Shown here piece after piece: positions 17,072 to 25,031 of a stretch of 28,491 nucleotides of DNA (its first letter is position 1; each line of letters opens with the position of its first letter). Position numbers and translations under genes: made by a program. Source of the DNA: Bacteroidales bacterium UBA4866 (GTDB lineage: Bacteria; Bacteroidota; Bacteroidia; Bacteroidales; P3); assembly GCA_002399565.1 (NCBI GenBank), contig DHDW01000042.1:53431-81921 (forward strand). The letters are read 5' to 3'. Below the pieces are notes generated by a model, which saw only the letters and a program-made list of their open reading frames with translations, was not told where the DNA came from and did not search any database.

Positions 17072-17388
17072 TACTTATTAGAACTTTTAGCTTTTTCGGT
17101 TTCAACAATTATTCCTACGCACTTATCAATTTTTCGCACCAAGTTATTTATTTTCAGCTTAACGTCTGTTGTATCTAAACTATTTTTTATTGTTTCTCCT
17201 AATTTTAATGTTTTTACTTGTTCTTTTAAACTATTTATTACTTGCGATTGCTCTAATACAATCTTATTTAACTCTTTTTTTTCGTCAATTAAGCTCTCAA
17301 TACTTTGCTCCAATTTATGTTTATCGTCTATTAATCTTCTTACTTTATATTCAATTCCAGCAATAAGAGTTTGCAAATCTTCCATCAT
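17071..17388 (-). CDS. Small coiled-coil protein upstream of zapA (possible ZapB-like partner)
   Basis: The product is a soluble, highly charged protein of about 105 residues, with a predicted coiled coil over the first 65 residues (EYKVRRLIDDKHKLEQSIES and onwards, with heptad spacing of Leu/Ile). There is no signal peptide or membrane segment. It ends on the ZapA start codon (TAATG). Small coiled-coil proteins next to zapA are common in Bacteroidetes and could be the equivalent of ZapB, but that is inference from position and shape. I place the start at 17388 (or 17385): the open frame continues to an ATG at 17412, but a TATATTTG promoter box at 17410-17417 would overlap that codon, leaving it outside the transcript. 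Confidence 0.7.
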   Translation of the reverse strand: MMEDLQTLIAGIEYKVRRLIDDKHKLEQSIESLIDEKKELNKIVLEQSQVINSLKEQVKTLKLGETIKNSLDTTDVKLKINNLVRKIDKCVGIIVETEKAKSSNK

Positions 17389-17409
17389 TTTTAAGCTTAA
17401 CCAACACTG

Positions 17410-17417
17410 CAAATATA
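17410..17417 (-). promoter_or_regulatory. -7 box of the coiled-coil / zapA / 6S operon
   Basis: The minus strand reads TATATTTG, matching TAnnTTTG. With a start of transcription a few bases downstream it fixes the first gene's start codon at 17388 or 17385. Confidence 0.6.
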
Positions 17418-17479
17418 AGCATATTTTCCAAAAAATGTATACTTATTGTTTTTTTTATTACATTTTATTTTAAAACGTT

Positions 17480-18691
17480 CTATTTGACATCCAAAGTATG
17501 TCCCATTCTTTTAGCTTTTGTTTTTAGGTACTTTTCGTTGTATTGATTGATTTCCACTACCAAAGGAATTGTTTCTACAATTTCAATTCCGTAACCTTCA
17601 AGCCCTCTTCTTTTAACTGGATTATTAGTTAATAAACGAATCTTATTTGCATTTTGATCTCTTAGTATTTGTGCTCCCACCCCATAATCTCTTTCATCTG
17701 CTCTAAATCCTAATGCAAGATTGGCATCAACAGTATCCATTCCTTGTTCTTGAAGATGATATGCCTTAATCTTATTAACTAAACCAATTCCTCTTCCTTC
17801 TTGACTCATATAAACTACCATTCCTTTCCCTTCTTTATCAATCATTTTCATAGCTTCATGCAATTGTCCTCCACAATCACATCTACAAGATCCAAAGATA
17901 TCTCCTGTTGCACATGATGAATGAACTCTAACAACAATTGGTTCATCTTTTGTCCAAGTACCTTTTTTAAGTACCATATGAGTTGCATTTGTATTTAATT
18001 GAGTGTAGGCTATTAAATTGAAATCTCCCCATTCCGTTGGCAACATAACTTCTTCTTCTCTTCTAATTAGAGTTTCGTTGGCTACTCTATATGAAATCAA
18101 ATCCTTAATTGAAATGATTTTTATTCCATACTTTTTAGAGATTTCAAATAATTGTGGCAATCGAGCCATTGTTCCATCTTCATTAAGAATTTCTACCAAA
18201 ACAGCAACAGGCTCTAAACCTGCTAAGCGTGCTAAATCTACACATGCCTCAGTGTGGCCACTTCTTTGTAAAACTCCTGCTGATTTTGCTCTAAGGGGAA
18301 AAATATGTCCTGGACGTCCTAATTCCTCTGGTCTTGTTTTAGGGTCTGCTAAGGCTTTAATAGTTTTTGCTCTATCACTTGTTGATATTCCAGTTGTGCA
18401 ACCATCTCCAAGCTTATCAACAGAAATTGTAAATGGAGTTTCGTGAGAGGAAGTATTATTTGACACCATCATATCAAGGTTTAACTGCCTACATCTTTCC
18501 TCTGTTAGAGGAGCACACATTAATCCTCTTCCATGAGTTACCATAAAGTTTACAATGTCTGGTGTAATTTTTTCTGCTGGGAAAATAAAATCTCCTTCAT
18601 TTTCTCTATCCTCATCATCAACACAAATAAGCAATTTTCCTTGCTTAAAATCTTCTATCGCTTCTTCTATTGTATTTAATTTAGTTTCCAT
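17480..18691 (-). CDS. ribBA: Bifunctional DHBP synthase / GTP cyclohydrolase II (riboflavin synthesis)
   Basis: It catalyses both first committed steps of riboflavin synthesis: ribulose 5-phosphate to 3,4-dihydroxy-2-butanone 4-phosphate (N-terminal half, residues 1 to about 205) and GTP to the pyrimidinone intermediate (C-terminal half). RibB motifs are [26 protein letters not shown] and [13 protein letters not shown], plus RSGHTEA. RibA motifs include the zinc cysteines in [17 protein letters not shown] and the [13 protein letters not shown] loop. All key residues are present in both halves, so both reactions should work. At 403 residues it is full length. A TATCTTTG box lies about 25 bases before the ATG. 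With a short leader of roughly 16 nt, there is no room for an FMN riboswitch. Confidence 0.97.
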   Translation of the reverse strand: METKLNTIEEAIEDFKQGKLLICVDDEDRENEGDFIFPAEKITPDIVNFMVTHGRGLMCAPLTEERCRQLNLDMMVSNNTSSHETPFTISVDKLGDGCTTGISTSDRAKTIKALADPKTRPEELGRPGHIFPLRAKSAGVLQRSGHTEACVDLARLAGLEPVAVLVEILNEDGTMARLPQLFEISKKYGIKIISIKDLISYRVANETLIRREEEVMLPTEWGDFNLIAYTQLNTNATHMVLKKGTWTKDEPIVVRVHSSCATGDIFGSCRCDCGGQLHEAMKMIDKEGKGMVVYMSQEGRGIGLVNKIKAYHLQEQGMDTVDANLALGFRADERDYGVGAQILRDQNANKIRLLTNNPVKRRGLEGYGIEIVETIPLVVEINQYNEKYLKTKAKRMGHTLDVK

Positions 18692-18711
18692 ATATTTAAA
18701 AATTTAATCGG

Positions 18712-18719
18712 CAAAGATA
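18712..18719 (-). promoter_or_regulatory. -7 box of ribBA
   Basis: The minus strand reads TATCTTTG. It is divergent from the exporter's -7 box 44 bases away, so the two promoters share one short control region. Confidence 0.55.
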
Positions 18720-18762
18720 CAATATTTACGTCTATTTTCTCTTATTGTTAATGATATTTATG

Positions 18763-18770
18763 TAAATTTG
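18763..18770 (+). promoter_or_regulatory. -7 box of the LysE-family exporter gene
   Basis: TAAATTTG matches TAnnTTTG, 34 bases upstream of the ATG. A TTG at 18745-18747 gives a 15-base spacer, shorter than the usual spacing. Confidence 0.5.
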
Positions 18771-18804
18771 CATTCAATAAATTGTAATATCAAACGTAAC
18801 GTAT

Positions 18805-19464
18805 ATGCATTTTTTTCAAACTATAACACAAGGAATATTATTTGGTCTAACTCTATCTCTTATGGCTGGACCTGCCTTTTTCTCTCTTATCCAAACAAGT
18901 ATTAGTAAAGGCTTTAAAAAAGGTTCTCAACTTGCCTTTGGGATATCTATTAGTGATATAATTATGGTATTTGTTGCTTGGTATGGTTTATCATCAATTT
19001 TTGAAACAAATAAAGCACAAAGAATTTTATCAGTAGTCGGTGGGTTCTTTCTTTTAGGTTTTGGAGTTTATACTGCTCTCAAAAGACATATAACTAAACC
19101 CAAACAAGCAAAAGACATTGAAATAAAAACTAAATTTCAATTTAAATATATTGCCAAAGGTTTTGCTTTCAACATTCTCAATCCAAGTATTTGGATTTTT
19201 TGGTTAATCCCAATAAGTGTTGCAAGCAGTTTTCCAAAGATAAATCTTCAAATAACATTTTTAGCTTCCATATTAGTTACTGTACTTTGCATGGATTTAA
19301 TAAAATGTGCTATTGCAAACGAAATAAAACGTTTTATGACAGATAGAGTTATTACCTACACAAATAGAATTATTGGCTCAATTTTAATTGTATTTGGTAT
19401 TTATTTAATTCTGACTTTATTTATTGATATGTCTCACATTATTCCAATAAATAATCAACTCTAA
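18805..19464 (+). CDS. LysE/RhtB family amino-acid exporter
   Basis: This inner-membrane transporter of the LysE superfamily exports amino acids or related small molecules. The 219-residue protein has six hydrophobic segments and the family landmarks: PAFFSLIQTSISKGFKKG near residue 23 (the G/P-rich first loop), GGFFLLGFGVYTA near 78, and LNPSIWIFWL near residue 122, the conserved NP motif. It is alone on its strand with its own promoter, divergent from ribBA. The substrate cannot be told from the sequence. No transcript-ending hairpin with a T run follows; the 21-bp repeat array at 19557-19634 lies downstream. Confidence 0.88.
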   Translation: MHFFQTITQGILFGLTLSLMAGPAFFSLIQTSISKGFKKGSQLAFGISISDIIMVFVAWYGLSSIFETNKAQRILSVVGGFFLLGFGVYTALKRHITKPKQAKDIEIKTKFQFKYIAKGFAFNILNPSIWIFWLIPISVASSFPKINLQITFLASILVTVLCMDLIKCAIANEIKRFMTDRVITYTNRIIGSILIVFGIYLILTLFIDMSHIIPINNQL

Positions 19465-19547
19465 AAACTCCTCCTAAATCATTATTAAAATGTAATAATT
19501 CCTATAATCAAATTAAGAGAAGAGAATAATAAAGAGTGCTAAAATTA

Positions 19548-19634
19548 AATCTTCGTTTCAGTAAATTAAAACGAAGATTCAATAAAATGAAACGAAGATT
19601 CAGCAAATTAAAACGAGGATTCAATAAAGAGAAC
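19548..19634. repeat. 21-bp-period tandem repeat array B with 11-bp hairpin
   Basis: Units of 21 bases start at 19557, 19578 and 19599, with a partial fourth at 19620. The plus-strand consensus is TTCARYAAAWTRAAACGARG plus A. AATCTTCGTTT (19548-19558) and AAACGAAGATT (19569-19579) make an 11-bp stem around a 10-base loop. On the minus strand it shares the 17-mer CTTCGTTTTAATTTACT and the 13-mer AATTTACTGAAAC with array A at 8881-9027. It lies between convergent genes. Confidence 0.85.
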
Positions 19635-19645
19635 TTTTTGTAAGA

Positions 19646-20548
19646 TTATTTATTCTTTTTGGATTTAGCTTCTTGTTTTTTGTAGTCTTCAAAAAAAACT
19701 CTCCCAACTTCATAACCAATATCAAAAAGCTCTTGTGCTTTATCAAAATCCAAAATAGTGTATTTCTCTAAGTTTGGAGTTATCACATAATTACATTTTT
19801 CTGCCCAGCTCTCAGTATTACTTGAAATTGAAAGAGCCATAGATCTTGCAAATATATTCATCAATCCTTTAATCTCCGATTGATTTGGCACGGAAATAAC
19901 ATCAACACCTATAATTATATCACATTCCTCTTTTAAAAGTGGCTCCACGGGAAGATTTTGCATAACTCCTCCATCAACATACATTTCTCCTTCAACTTCT
20001 TTTGGTTCATAAACAATAGGTATTGATGCTGATGCAATAATATACTCTTTTAAATAATTCCCCTCCCCAACAAACTTATAAGTTGCTTTGTTAAAATTTG
20101 TAACGCAGCAATAGAATTTCTTATTTAGACATGAAAAATCATTACTTGGTAATGCTTTACCCAACACCTTAGAAAGTTTCTCGTGATTAAAGAACCCTCT
20201 TCCAAAACTTGAATTTAATCTAATCACATTAATGATTTTATTCATATTTTCTTTGTCCACAAGATCTAAAATTTCAATTGGAGTGTAGCCAGCACAATAC
20301 AATACTCCAATTATTGAACCCATAGATGTTCCTGAAACTACATCAACGTCAAACTTGTATTCCTTCATAGCTTGCAAGAAACCAATATGAGCATAACCCA
20401 AAGCTCCACCACCACTTAGAGCTAATCCAATTTTTGGTTTTTTCCCTTGAATATTAGGCTTATTATTTTGAGCAACTGAATTGTCAACATTTCCTATCAT
20501 AACAACAACTATTAGAATAAATAAAAATAACTTTTTAAAATACAGCAT
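19646..20548 (-). CDS. Secreted patatin-like phospholipase (RssA/YlbK type)
   Basis: A serine lipid acyl hydrolase with a Ser-Asp dyad. The 300-residue protein has an N-terminal signal peptide (residues 1-27, cleavage after VAQ), then the oxyanion loop SGGGALGYAHIG, the nucleophile elbow GTSMG with Ser75, and the dyad Asp192 in VDGG. All catalytic parts are present. Length is typical of single-domain patatins in Bacteroidetes; there is no C-terminal beta-barrel (as in PlpD/FplA) and no lipobox. It probably acts on phospholipids in the periplasm or outside, but the substrate is unknown. It has a well-placed promoter at 20581-20611 and is divergent from the methyltransferase gene. Confidence 0.9.
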   Translation of the reverse strand: MLYFKKLFLFILIVVVMIGNVDNSVAQNNKPNIQGKKPKIGLALSGGGALGYAHIGFLQAMKEYKFDVDVVSGTSMGSIIGVLYCAGYTPIEILDLVDKENMNKIINVIRLNSSFGRGFFNHEKLSKVLGKALPSNDFSCLNKKFYCCVTNFNKATYKFVGEGNYLKEYIIASASIPIVYEPKEVEGEMYVDGGVMQNLPVEPLLKEECDIIIGVDVISVPNQSEIKGLMNIFARSMALSISSNTESWAEKCNYVITPNLEKYTILDFDKAQELFDIGYEVGRVFFEDYKKQEAKSKKNK

Positions 20549-20580
20549 AAACTTATAAACGTATAAAAGAATTCATATTG

Positions 20581-20611
20581 CAAATGTACACTCATATTTA
20601 AAATTCTGCAA
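20581..20611 (-). promoter_or_regulatory. Promoter of the patatin gene (-7 and -33)
   Basis: The minus strand reads TACATTTG (20581-20588), and a TTG (20609-20611) lies 20 bases upstream, close to the consensus spacing. Confidence 0.65.
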
Positions 20612-20641
20612 CAGAATTCAAGAGAAAAAGAATATACACTT

Positions 20642-20649
20642 TATCTTTG
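20642..20649 (+). promoter_or_regulatory. -7 box directly before the methyltransferase start codon
   Basis: TATCTTTG ends only four bases before the ATG at 20654. Transcription would begin at or within one or two bases of the start codon, giving a leaderless mRNA. Confidence 0.6.
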
Positions 20650-20653
20650 CAAA

Positions 20654-21841
20654 ATGAAAATTGCATCGAACAAGGAAAGAGAATTTATTTTAAACAATTT
20701 AAATTCAGACACAAACAAACTTCTTCTTCAATCTCCAATAGAAGATATTGACATAAAATTCTGTGTAAAACAAATTATTGGATATAATAAAGCAAAAGAA
20801 AAATTCCCTTCATTATTAGAAGATAACGACTTGCTATTCCCTCCAAAAATAAATCTTGAACAAACTTCTTCTGAACAAACTGCAAAATATAAAGCATCTT
20901 TATTTCCCAAAGAATCAACTCTTAGAGACCTTACTTCTGGATTTGGAATTGATGTTATTTTCTTTGCAAAAGAATTAAAACAAGTATATTATCATGAGAT
21001 TAATTATGAATTAGCTTGTATTGCTGAGGAAAATTTCAAAACCTTAGGCTTAGATAATATAATTGTAAATAAAGGGAATAGTGCTAATGATATTGATTCA
21101 TTAGAAGAAACAGATATAATTTACCTTGACCCTTCACGAAGAGATGACTATAATAATAAAGTATTTCTATTAAAAGACTGTCAACCTGATATTCTTGAAC
21201 TACTTCCTTTCCTGTTTGAGAAAGCGAAAACTATTTGCATAAAACTATCTCCTATGCTAGACATTAAACTAGCAAGAAAAGAAATAAAGTATATAAAGGA
21301 AATCCATATTATTTCTGTTAAGAATGAATGCAAGGAATTATTCTTAGTTTTAGAGAAAGGTTATGAAAAAGATATAGAGTATAAATGCATAGATTTTGAT
21401 TCCAATGGCAAAATAAATACATTCTCATTCAAAACAGAAAAATCAATCACCCGTTTGGCTGAAAAAAAAGAGCTAAGAATGGGAGTATTTATTTATGAAC
21501 CTAACACCTCAATACTAAAAGCTGGTGGCTTTCATTCTTTATGTGAAAAATTTGAAGTAAGCAAGCTTGCCTCACACTCACATCTATATATATCAGAAAA
21601 AGAAATTGAAGACTTTCCAGGAAGAAAATTCATAATAAAAGGGATACTTCCATACAATAATAAAATCTTAAAAACGCTATCAACAAGATACCAAAAAGCA
21701 AATATTACTATAAGAAACTTCCCTCAAACTGTTTCTGAAATAAGAAAAAGAACAAATGTAAAAGATGGAGGAGAAGCTTACCTATTCTTTACCACAAATA
21801 AAGAGAATGAAAAAATAATAATTTCATGCGAAAAATTATAA
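20654..21841 (+). CDS. Class I SAM-dependent methyltransferase with THUMP-like C-terminal domain
   Basis: The 395-residue protein has a Rossmann methyltransferase core in its middle: LTSGFGIDVIFFAK (motif I, SAM binding, near residue 92), YHEIN (motif II acidic residue), and IIYLDPSRRD (motif IV, near residue 157), where DPSRR replaces the DPPY/NPPY of DNA and RNA N-methyltransferases. CIKLSPMLDI follows. The C-terminal part fits the THUMP-like module found on a Bacteroidetes family usually annotated simply as class I methyltransferase; an RNA substrate is likely but not shown. The ATG is the only early start and lies four bases after a -7 box, so the mRNA is probably leaderless. The end overlaps the next gene by 16 bases. 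Confidence 0.8.
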   Translation: MKIASNKEREFILNNLNSDTNKLLLQSPIEDIDIKFCVKQIIGYNKAKEKFPSLLEDNDLLFPPKINLEQTSSEQTAKYKASLFPKESTLRDLTSGFGIDVIFFAKELKQVYYHEINYELACIAEENFKTLGLDNIIVNKGNSANDIDSLEETDIIYLDPSRRDDYNNKVFLLKDCQPDILELLPFLFEKAKTICIKLSPMLDIKLARKEIKYIKEIHIISVKNECKELFLVLEKGYEKDIEYKCIDFDSNGKINTFSFKTEKSITRLAEKKELRMGVFIYEPNTSILKAGGFHSLCEKFEVSKLASHSHLYISEKEIEDFPGRKFIIKGILPYNNKILKTLSTRYQKANITIRNFPQTVSEIRKRTNVKDGGEAYLFFTTNKENEKIIISCEKL

Positions 21842-22563
21842 TAGCACTTCTTAGCATAATAATAAGTATAAACTTAAATGCAAACACCAACAAGAAGATT
21901 CCAAATACTGAAAAAGAGCAAGCTAAAATAATCATAGATACAATAACTCAATATGTAAATAATGACACCATAATACTTTTAGTCTATCGACCAATCAATT
22001 GTAAAGTGAAATTTACAACCTCTCGACCAGACTCCAATAATACTAAAATAAAATTATCAGTTGCAGCAGCCTTCACCGCTCCAAACCTAAAAAGCATAAT
22101 GGGTAATTATATTATTAATGGGAAAGTAAGGAAAGGTAAAAAGTTTAACTCAACAGGATATGCTGCAATAGTTAACAATAAAGTAATAATAAAACCCTCC
22201 ACAGAAAAATTAAATCATTATAAGAACATAGCAATAAAGAAAAGAGGATATCTTTTCCAACAAATGCTATTAGTTCAAGACTCAACACTTGTTCCATGCA
22301 AAATATTTGGGAAGAAAGCAACATATCGTAGAGCTCTTGTTATAATTGATGATACTCCTTGCATTATAGAATCAGAAGTAAGACTTTCAATAGATGACTT
22401 TTCAAATTCCTTAATAAGAATGGGAATAAAACAAGCCCTATGCTTAGATATGGGGACATGGAGCAAAGGATGGGTAAGAAAAGAAGAAAATAATTATATC
22501 CCAATAGGAAAATTAATTTCAAGCACAAAAGACCAAACAAACTGGTTAATTTTTACAGAGTAA
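21826..22563 (+). CDS. Secreted protein, possibly phosphodiester glycosidase-like (NAGPA/DUF2233)
   Basis: The 245-residue product begins with a signal peptide (MRKIIIALLSIIISINLNA, 19 residues). The mature part shows an order of motifs like that of the NAGPA phosphodiester glycosidase family: AAAFTAPNL (in place of NGGFF), MGNYIINGKV, GYAAIVNNKVII, QQMLLVQDSTLV, then YRRALVIIDD, and near the C-terminus a helix with MGIKQALCLDMGTWSKGW, similar to the LNLDGG region. The match is distant, and the usual NGG and DGG catalytic patches are altered, so activity is uncertain. The start overlaps the upstream methyltransferase by 16 bases in another frame, and no promoter is visible, so the two are co-transcribed and probably coupled. 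I would not assign a function beyond the possible fold. Confidence 0.5.
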   Translation: MRKIIIALLSIIISINLNANTNKKIPNTEKEQAKIIIDTITQYVNNDTIILLVYRPINCKVKFTTSRPDSNNTKIKLSVAAAFTAPNLKSIMGNYIINGKVRKGKKFNSTGYAAIVNNKVIIKPSTEKLNHYKNIAIKKRGYLFQQMLLVQDSTLVPCKIFGKKATYRRALVIIDDTPCIIESEVRLSIDDFSNSLIRMGIKQALCLDMGTWSKGWVRKEENNYIPIGKLISSTKDQTNWLIFTE

Positions 22564-22630
22564 AAAGGGCTTAATATAAAAGCTTGGTAAGATAATAAAC
22601 TTTTCTTTTAGATATAAAAAGCTAACTAAA

Positions 22631-22659
22631 AAAGGCAATTCACTTAATGAATTGCCTTT
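22631..22659. terminator. Bidirectional intrinsic terminator, strongest for serA
   Basis: A perfect 12-bp stem, AAAGGCAATTCA / TGAATTGCCTTT, closes a five-base loop. On the minus strand it is followed by a run of T residues, ending serC-serA; on the plus strand it has a weaker T-rich tail, serving the convergent genes ending at 22563. Confidence 0.93.
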
Positions 22660-22696
22660 AATTATTTTCAAAATGTATATTCTAAAAAAGTAAATC

Positions 22697-23620
22697 CTAT
22701 TTGTTTACTTTGAATTTAGTAACACCATCTTTAATGAAAGATACAATTTGATTTGCGGCTGCAAGACCTGCATTGATATTTGCTTCTGCTGTTTCAGCTC
22801 CCATTTTCTTTGGAGTTGCAAAAACTCTTGTGCCAAATTTTTCAGCAAGTTCTGCATGATTTGCTGTTGCAACGTCAGTAGCGTATTTCATATCTTCTCT
22901 TTCAGCCAAAAGCTTCAACATATCAGCTTCATTAACAACTTCTTTTCTTGCTGTATTAATCAAACATCCACCCTTTGGCATTTTTGATAACAATTCGTAG
23001 TTGATTGAATTTTTAGTTTGGTCAGTTGCAGGAATATGAAGAGATACATAGTTGCAAGTAGAATAAAGTTCTTCTACACTACCACACATTTTAACGCCTT
23101 CATTAGCCATTTGATCTGCATTTACAAATGGGTCAAAAGCATAAACTTCCATTCCCATTCCCTTAGCAATATTAGCAACTAAACGTCCTACGTTTCCGTA
23201 AGCGTGAATACCTAATTTCTTGCCTTTAAGTTCTGAACCAGTTCCTGGATTGAAAGAATTTCTTGCCATAAAAATCATCATTCCTATTGCCAATTCAGCA
23301 ACTGCATTTGAATTTTGACCAGGAGTATTCATTGCAACAATATTCTTTGCAGTGCATGCTTCTAAGTCAAGATTGTCATATCCTGCTCCTGCACGAACAA
23401 CAATTTTTAATTTCTTAGCTGCTTCAATAACTTCTTTTGTAACTTTATCAGAACGCACGATTAAAGCATCTGCGTCTTCAACAGCTTTGTAGAAATCATT
23501 TACATCAGTGTATTTTTCTAAAAGAGCTAATTCAAATCCAGCTCCTTCAACAATATTTCTTATTCCATCAACCGCTGCCTTAGCAAAAGGCTTATCGGTT
23601 GCTACCAATACTTTTGTCAT
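22697..23620 (-). CDS. serA: D-3-phosphoglycerate dehydrogenase, lysine (type K) form
   Basis: It oxidises 3-phosphoglycerate to 3-phosphohydroxypyruvate with NAD, the first step of serine synthesis. The 307-residue protein is the short form without ACT or ASB regulatory domains. RAGAGYDN (76-83) and NTPGQNSNAVAE (98-109) form the substrate side; the NAD loop reads GIHAYGNVG (137-145), with Ala140 in place of the first Gly of GxGxxG; NTARKE (222-227) contains the catalytic Arg. In most enzymes a His-Ile-Gly provides the acid/base; here the segment is PKKMGAET (270-277), with Lys at that site. This form is known from Bacteroides and from Entamoeba. It lies 12 bases after serC and is co-transcribed with it. 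Lack of an ACT domain suggests no feedback by serine. Confidence 0.95.
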   Translation of the reverse strand: MTKVLVATDKPFAKAAVDGIRNIVEGAGFELALLEKYTDVNDFYKAVEDADALIVRSDKVTKEVIEAAKKLKIVVRAGAGYDNLDLEACTAKNIVAMNTPGQNSNAVAELAIGMMIFMARNSFNPGTGSELKGKKLGIHAYGNVGRLVANIAKGMGMEVYAFDPFVNADQMANEGVKMCGSVEELYSTCNYVSLHIPATDQTKNSINYELLSKMPKGGCLINTARKEVVNEADMLKLLAEREDMKYATDVATANHAELAEKFGTRVFATPKKMGAETAEANINAGLAAANQIVSFIKDGVTKFKVNK

Positions 23621-23632
23621 ATCTAAAAATAT

Positions 23633-24718
23633 TTATGCGTTTAATTTTTCAAATTCTTGCATGCAAGCAACTAATGCCTTAACAGATTCTACTGGGCAAG
23701 CATTGTAGATTGATGCACGGAAACCTCCAACAGAGCGGTGTCCTTTAATTCCAACCATTCCTCTTTCTTTTGCAAATGCCATAAAGTCTGCTTCTTTATC
23801 TTTGTATTGTTCATTCATAACAAAGCAAACATTCATAATTGAACGGTCTTCCTTAGCAGCTGTTCCTTGGAACATTTTGTTTCTGTCTATTTCATCATAC
23901 AACAAGTTAGCTTTTTCAACATTGATTTTGTTCATTGCTTCAACACCACCAAGTTCTTTAACCCATTTTAATGTTTCGTGCATAACGAATATTGAGAATA
24001 CTGGAGGAGTGTTGAACATTGATTTATCTCTTGGTTCTTTTCCAAAATGAGTTGTATAATCAACCATTGTTTGAAGTTTTCTTTCAACTTTTCCAAGAAT
24101 ATCTTTTCTAACAATAACAAATGTTACTCCTGCAGGACCAACATTCTTTTGTGCTCCACCATAAATAAGTGCATATTTTGAAATATCAACTGGACGAGAC
24201 ATAATGTCTGATGACATATCAGCAACAAGATTTACTGGACAGTCCATATCGTATTTAATTTCTGTACCATAGATAGTGTTGTTAGTTGTGATGTGGAAAT
24301 AATCTGCATCAGTTGGTATAGTATAATCTTTTGGAATGTATGTATAGTTTTTATCTTCCGATGAAGCTACAACTTCAACTTCTCCATAAAATTTAGCTTC
24401 TTTGATTGCTTTCTTTGCCCAAACACCTGTTTGAAGGTAAGCAGCTTTTTTGTTTAATATGTTAGCTGGCAAATGGAAGAATTGAGTTGAAGCACCACCT
24501 CCTAAGAAAATCACTTCATAATTTTCAGGGATATTAAGAAGGTCTCTCCATAAAGCTTCAGTTTCAGCCATAATTCTTTCCCAACCTGGTGTACGGTGAG
24601 AAATTTCCAAAATACCAATTCCAGTGTTATCGAAATTGCGAATAGCTTCAATAGCTGATTCAATTGCTTGTTTTGGTAAAACGCAAGGACCTGCGTTAAA
24701 GTTATGTACTTGTTTCAT
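23633..24718 (-). CDS. serC: Phosphoserine aminotransferase
   Basis: This PLP enzyme converts 3-phosphohydroxypyruvate and glutamate to phosphoserine, the second step of serine synthesis. In the 361 residues: FNAGPCVLP (8-16), SHRTPGWE (40-47), GGGAST (73-78, phosphate/PLP contact), [17 protein letters not shown] (166-172, PLP Asp) and [12 protein letters not shown] (186-197) with the PLP lysine Lys191. Length is normal. Its promoter is the best-formed in the window (-33 TTG, 19 bases, TAACTTTG). The leader of about 50 nt shows no riboswitch-like structure. It is the first gene of the serC-serA operon; serB is not in the window. Confidence 0.97.
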   Translation of the reverse strand: MKQVHNFNAGPCVLPKQAIESAIEAIRNFDNTGIGILEISHRTPGWERIMAETEALWRDLLNIPENYEVIFLGGGASTQFFHLPANILNKKAAYLQTGVWAKKAIKEAKFYGEVEVVASSEDKNYTYIPKDYTIPTDADYFHITTNNTIYGTEIKYDMDCPVNLVADMSSDIMSRPVDISKYALIYGGAQKNVGPAGVTFVIVRKDILGKVERKLQTMVDYTTHFGKEPRDKSMFNTPPVFSIFVMHETLKWVKELGGVEAMNKINVEKANLLYDEIDRNKMFQGTAAKEDRSIMNVCFVMNEQYKDKEADFMAFAKERGMVGIKGHRSVGGFRASIYNACPVESVKALVACMQEFEKLNA

Positions 24719-24775
24719 CTTTAAATGTTTTTAATGGTTGATATATTAATTTAATTCATTGTAAATTATACTTTG

Positions 24776-24805
24776 CAAAGTTAGTACTTATTTTTCAAAC
24801 AACAA
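24776..24805 (-). promoter_or_regulatory. Promoter of serC-serA (-33 TTG, 19-bp spacer, -7 TAACTTTG)
   Basis: On the minus strand TTG (24803-24805) is followed after exactly 19 bases by TAACTTTG (24776-24783), the full Bacteroidetes consensus. The 313-base gap 24719-25031 otherwise holds only an inverted repeat (24851-24877) and the -7 box of cca. Confidence 0.8.
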
Positions 24806-24850
24806 GTGATAAAAATAAATAATTAATTTTATTCTAAAACATTACCTCAA

Positions 24851-24877
24851 TTCCTAATTAAAAGGTCAGATTAGGAA
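24851..24877. repeat. 8-bp inverted repeat upstream of serC and cca
   Basis: TTCCTAAT (24851-24858) and ATTAGGAA (24870-24877) pair around an 11-base loop. No T run follows on either strand, so it is not a terminator. It could be an operator for either divergent gene, but this is not otherwise supported. Confidence 0.4.
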
Positions 24878-25022
24878 GTATTAATTATGTAATTCTTAAT
24901 AGTTTTAATTTCTATTTCAAACATAAAACCAAAGAATAAGTATCTATTAATGACTATTTGTTCATTTTAGCTTAATTCATATTTCTATAATCATTTTTTC
25001 CACCTATGAGGATAAAATATAT

Positions 25023-25030
25023 TACTTTTG
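25023..25030 (+). promoter_or_regulatory. -7 box directly before cca
   Basis: TACTTTTG matches TAnnTTTG and ends one base before the first ATG (25032) and seven before the second in-frame ATG (25038). Transcription would start between or at these codons, so the mRNA is leaderless or nearly so, and 25038 is the likelier start. Confidence 0.6.
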
Positions 25031-25031
25031 C

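Noticed and set aside
18018..18446. 142-codon open frame on the plus strand
   Set aside because: It is antisense to the conserved motifs of RibBA and has no recognisable protein signature or promoter.
18692..18711. Possible FMN riboswitch ahead of ribBA
   Set aside because: The leader from the -7 box to the ATG is only about 16-20 nt, far too short for the roughly 130-nt FMN element.
19534..19542. GAGTGCTAA, half of a CIRCE heat-shock operator
   Set aside because: The matching TTAGCACTC half is absent at the required nine-base spacing, and the site is between convergent genes, not at a promoter.
24719..24775. Possible riboswitch ahead of serC
   Set aside because: The leader is about 50 nt, AT-rich, and shows no stable stem or known riboswitch motif.
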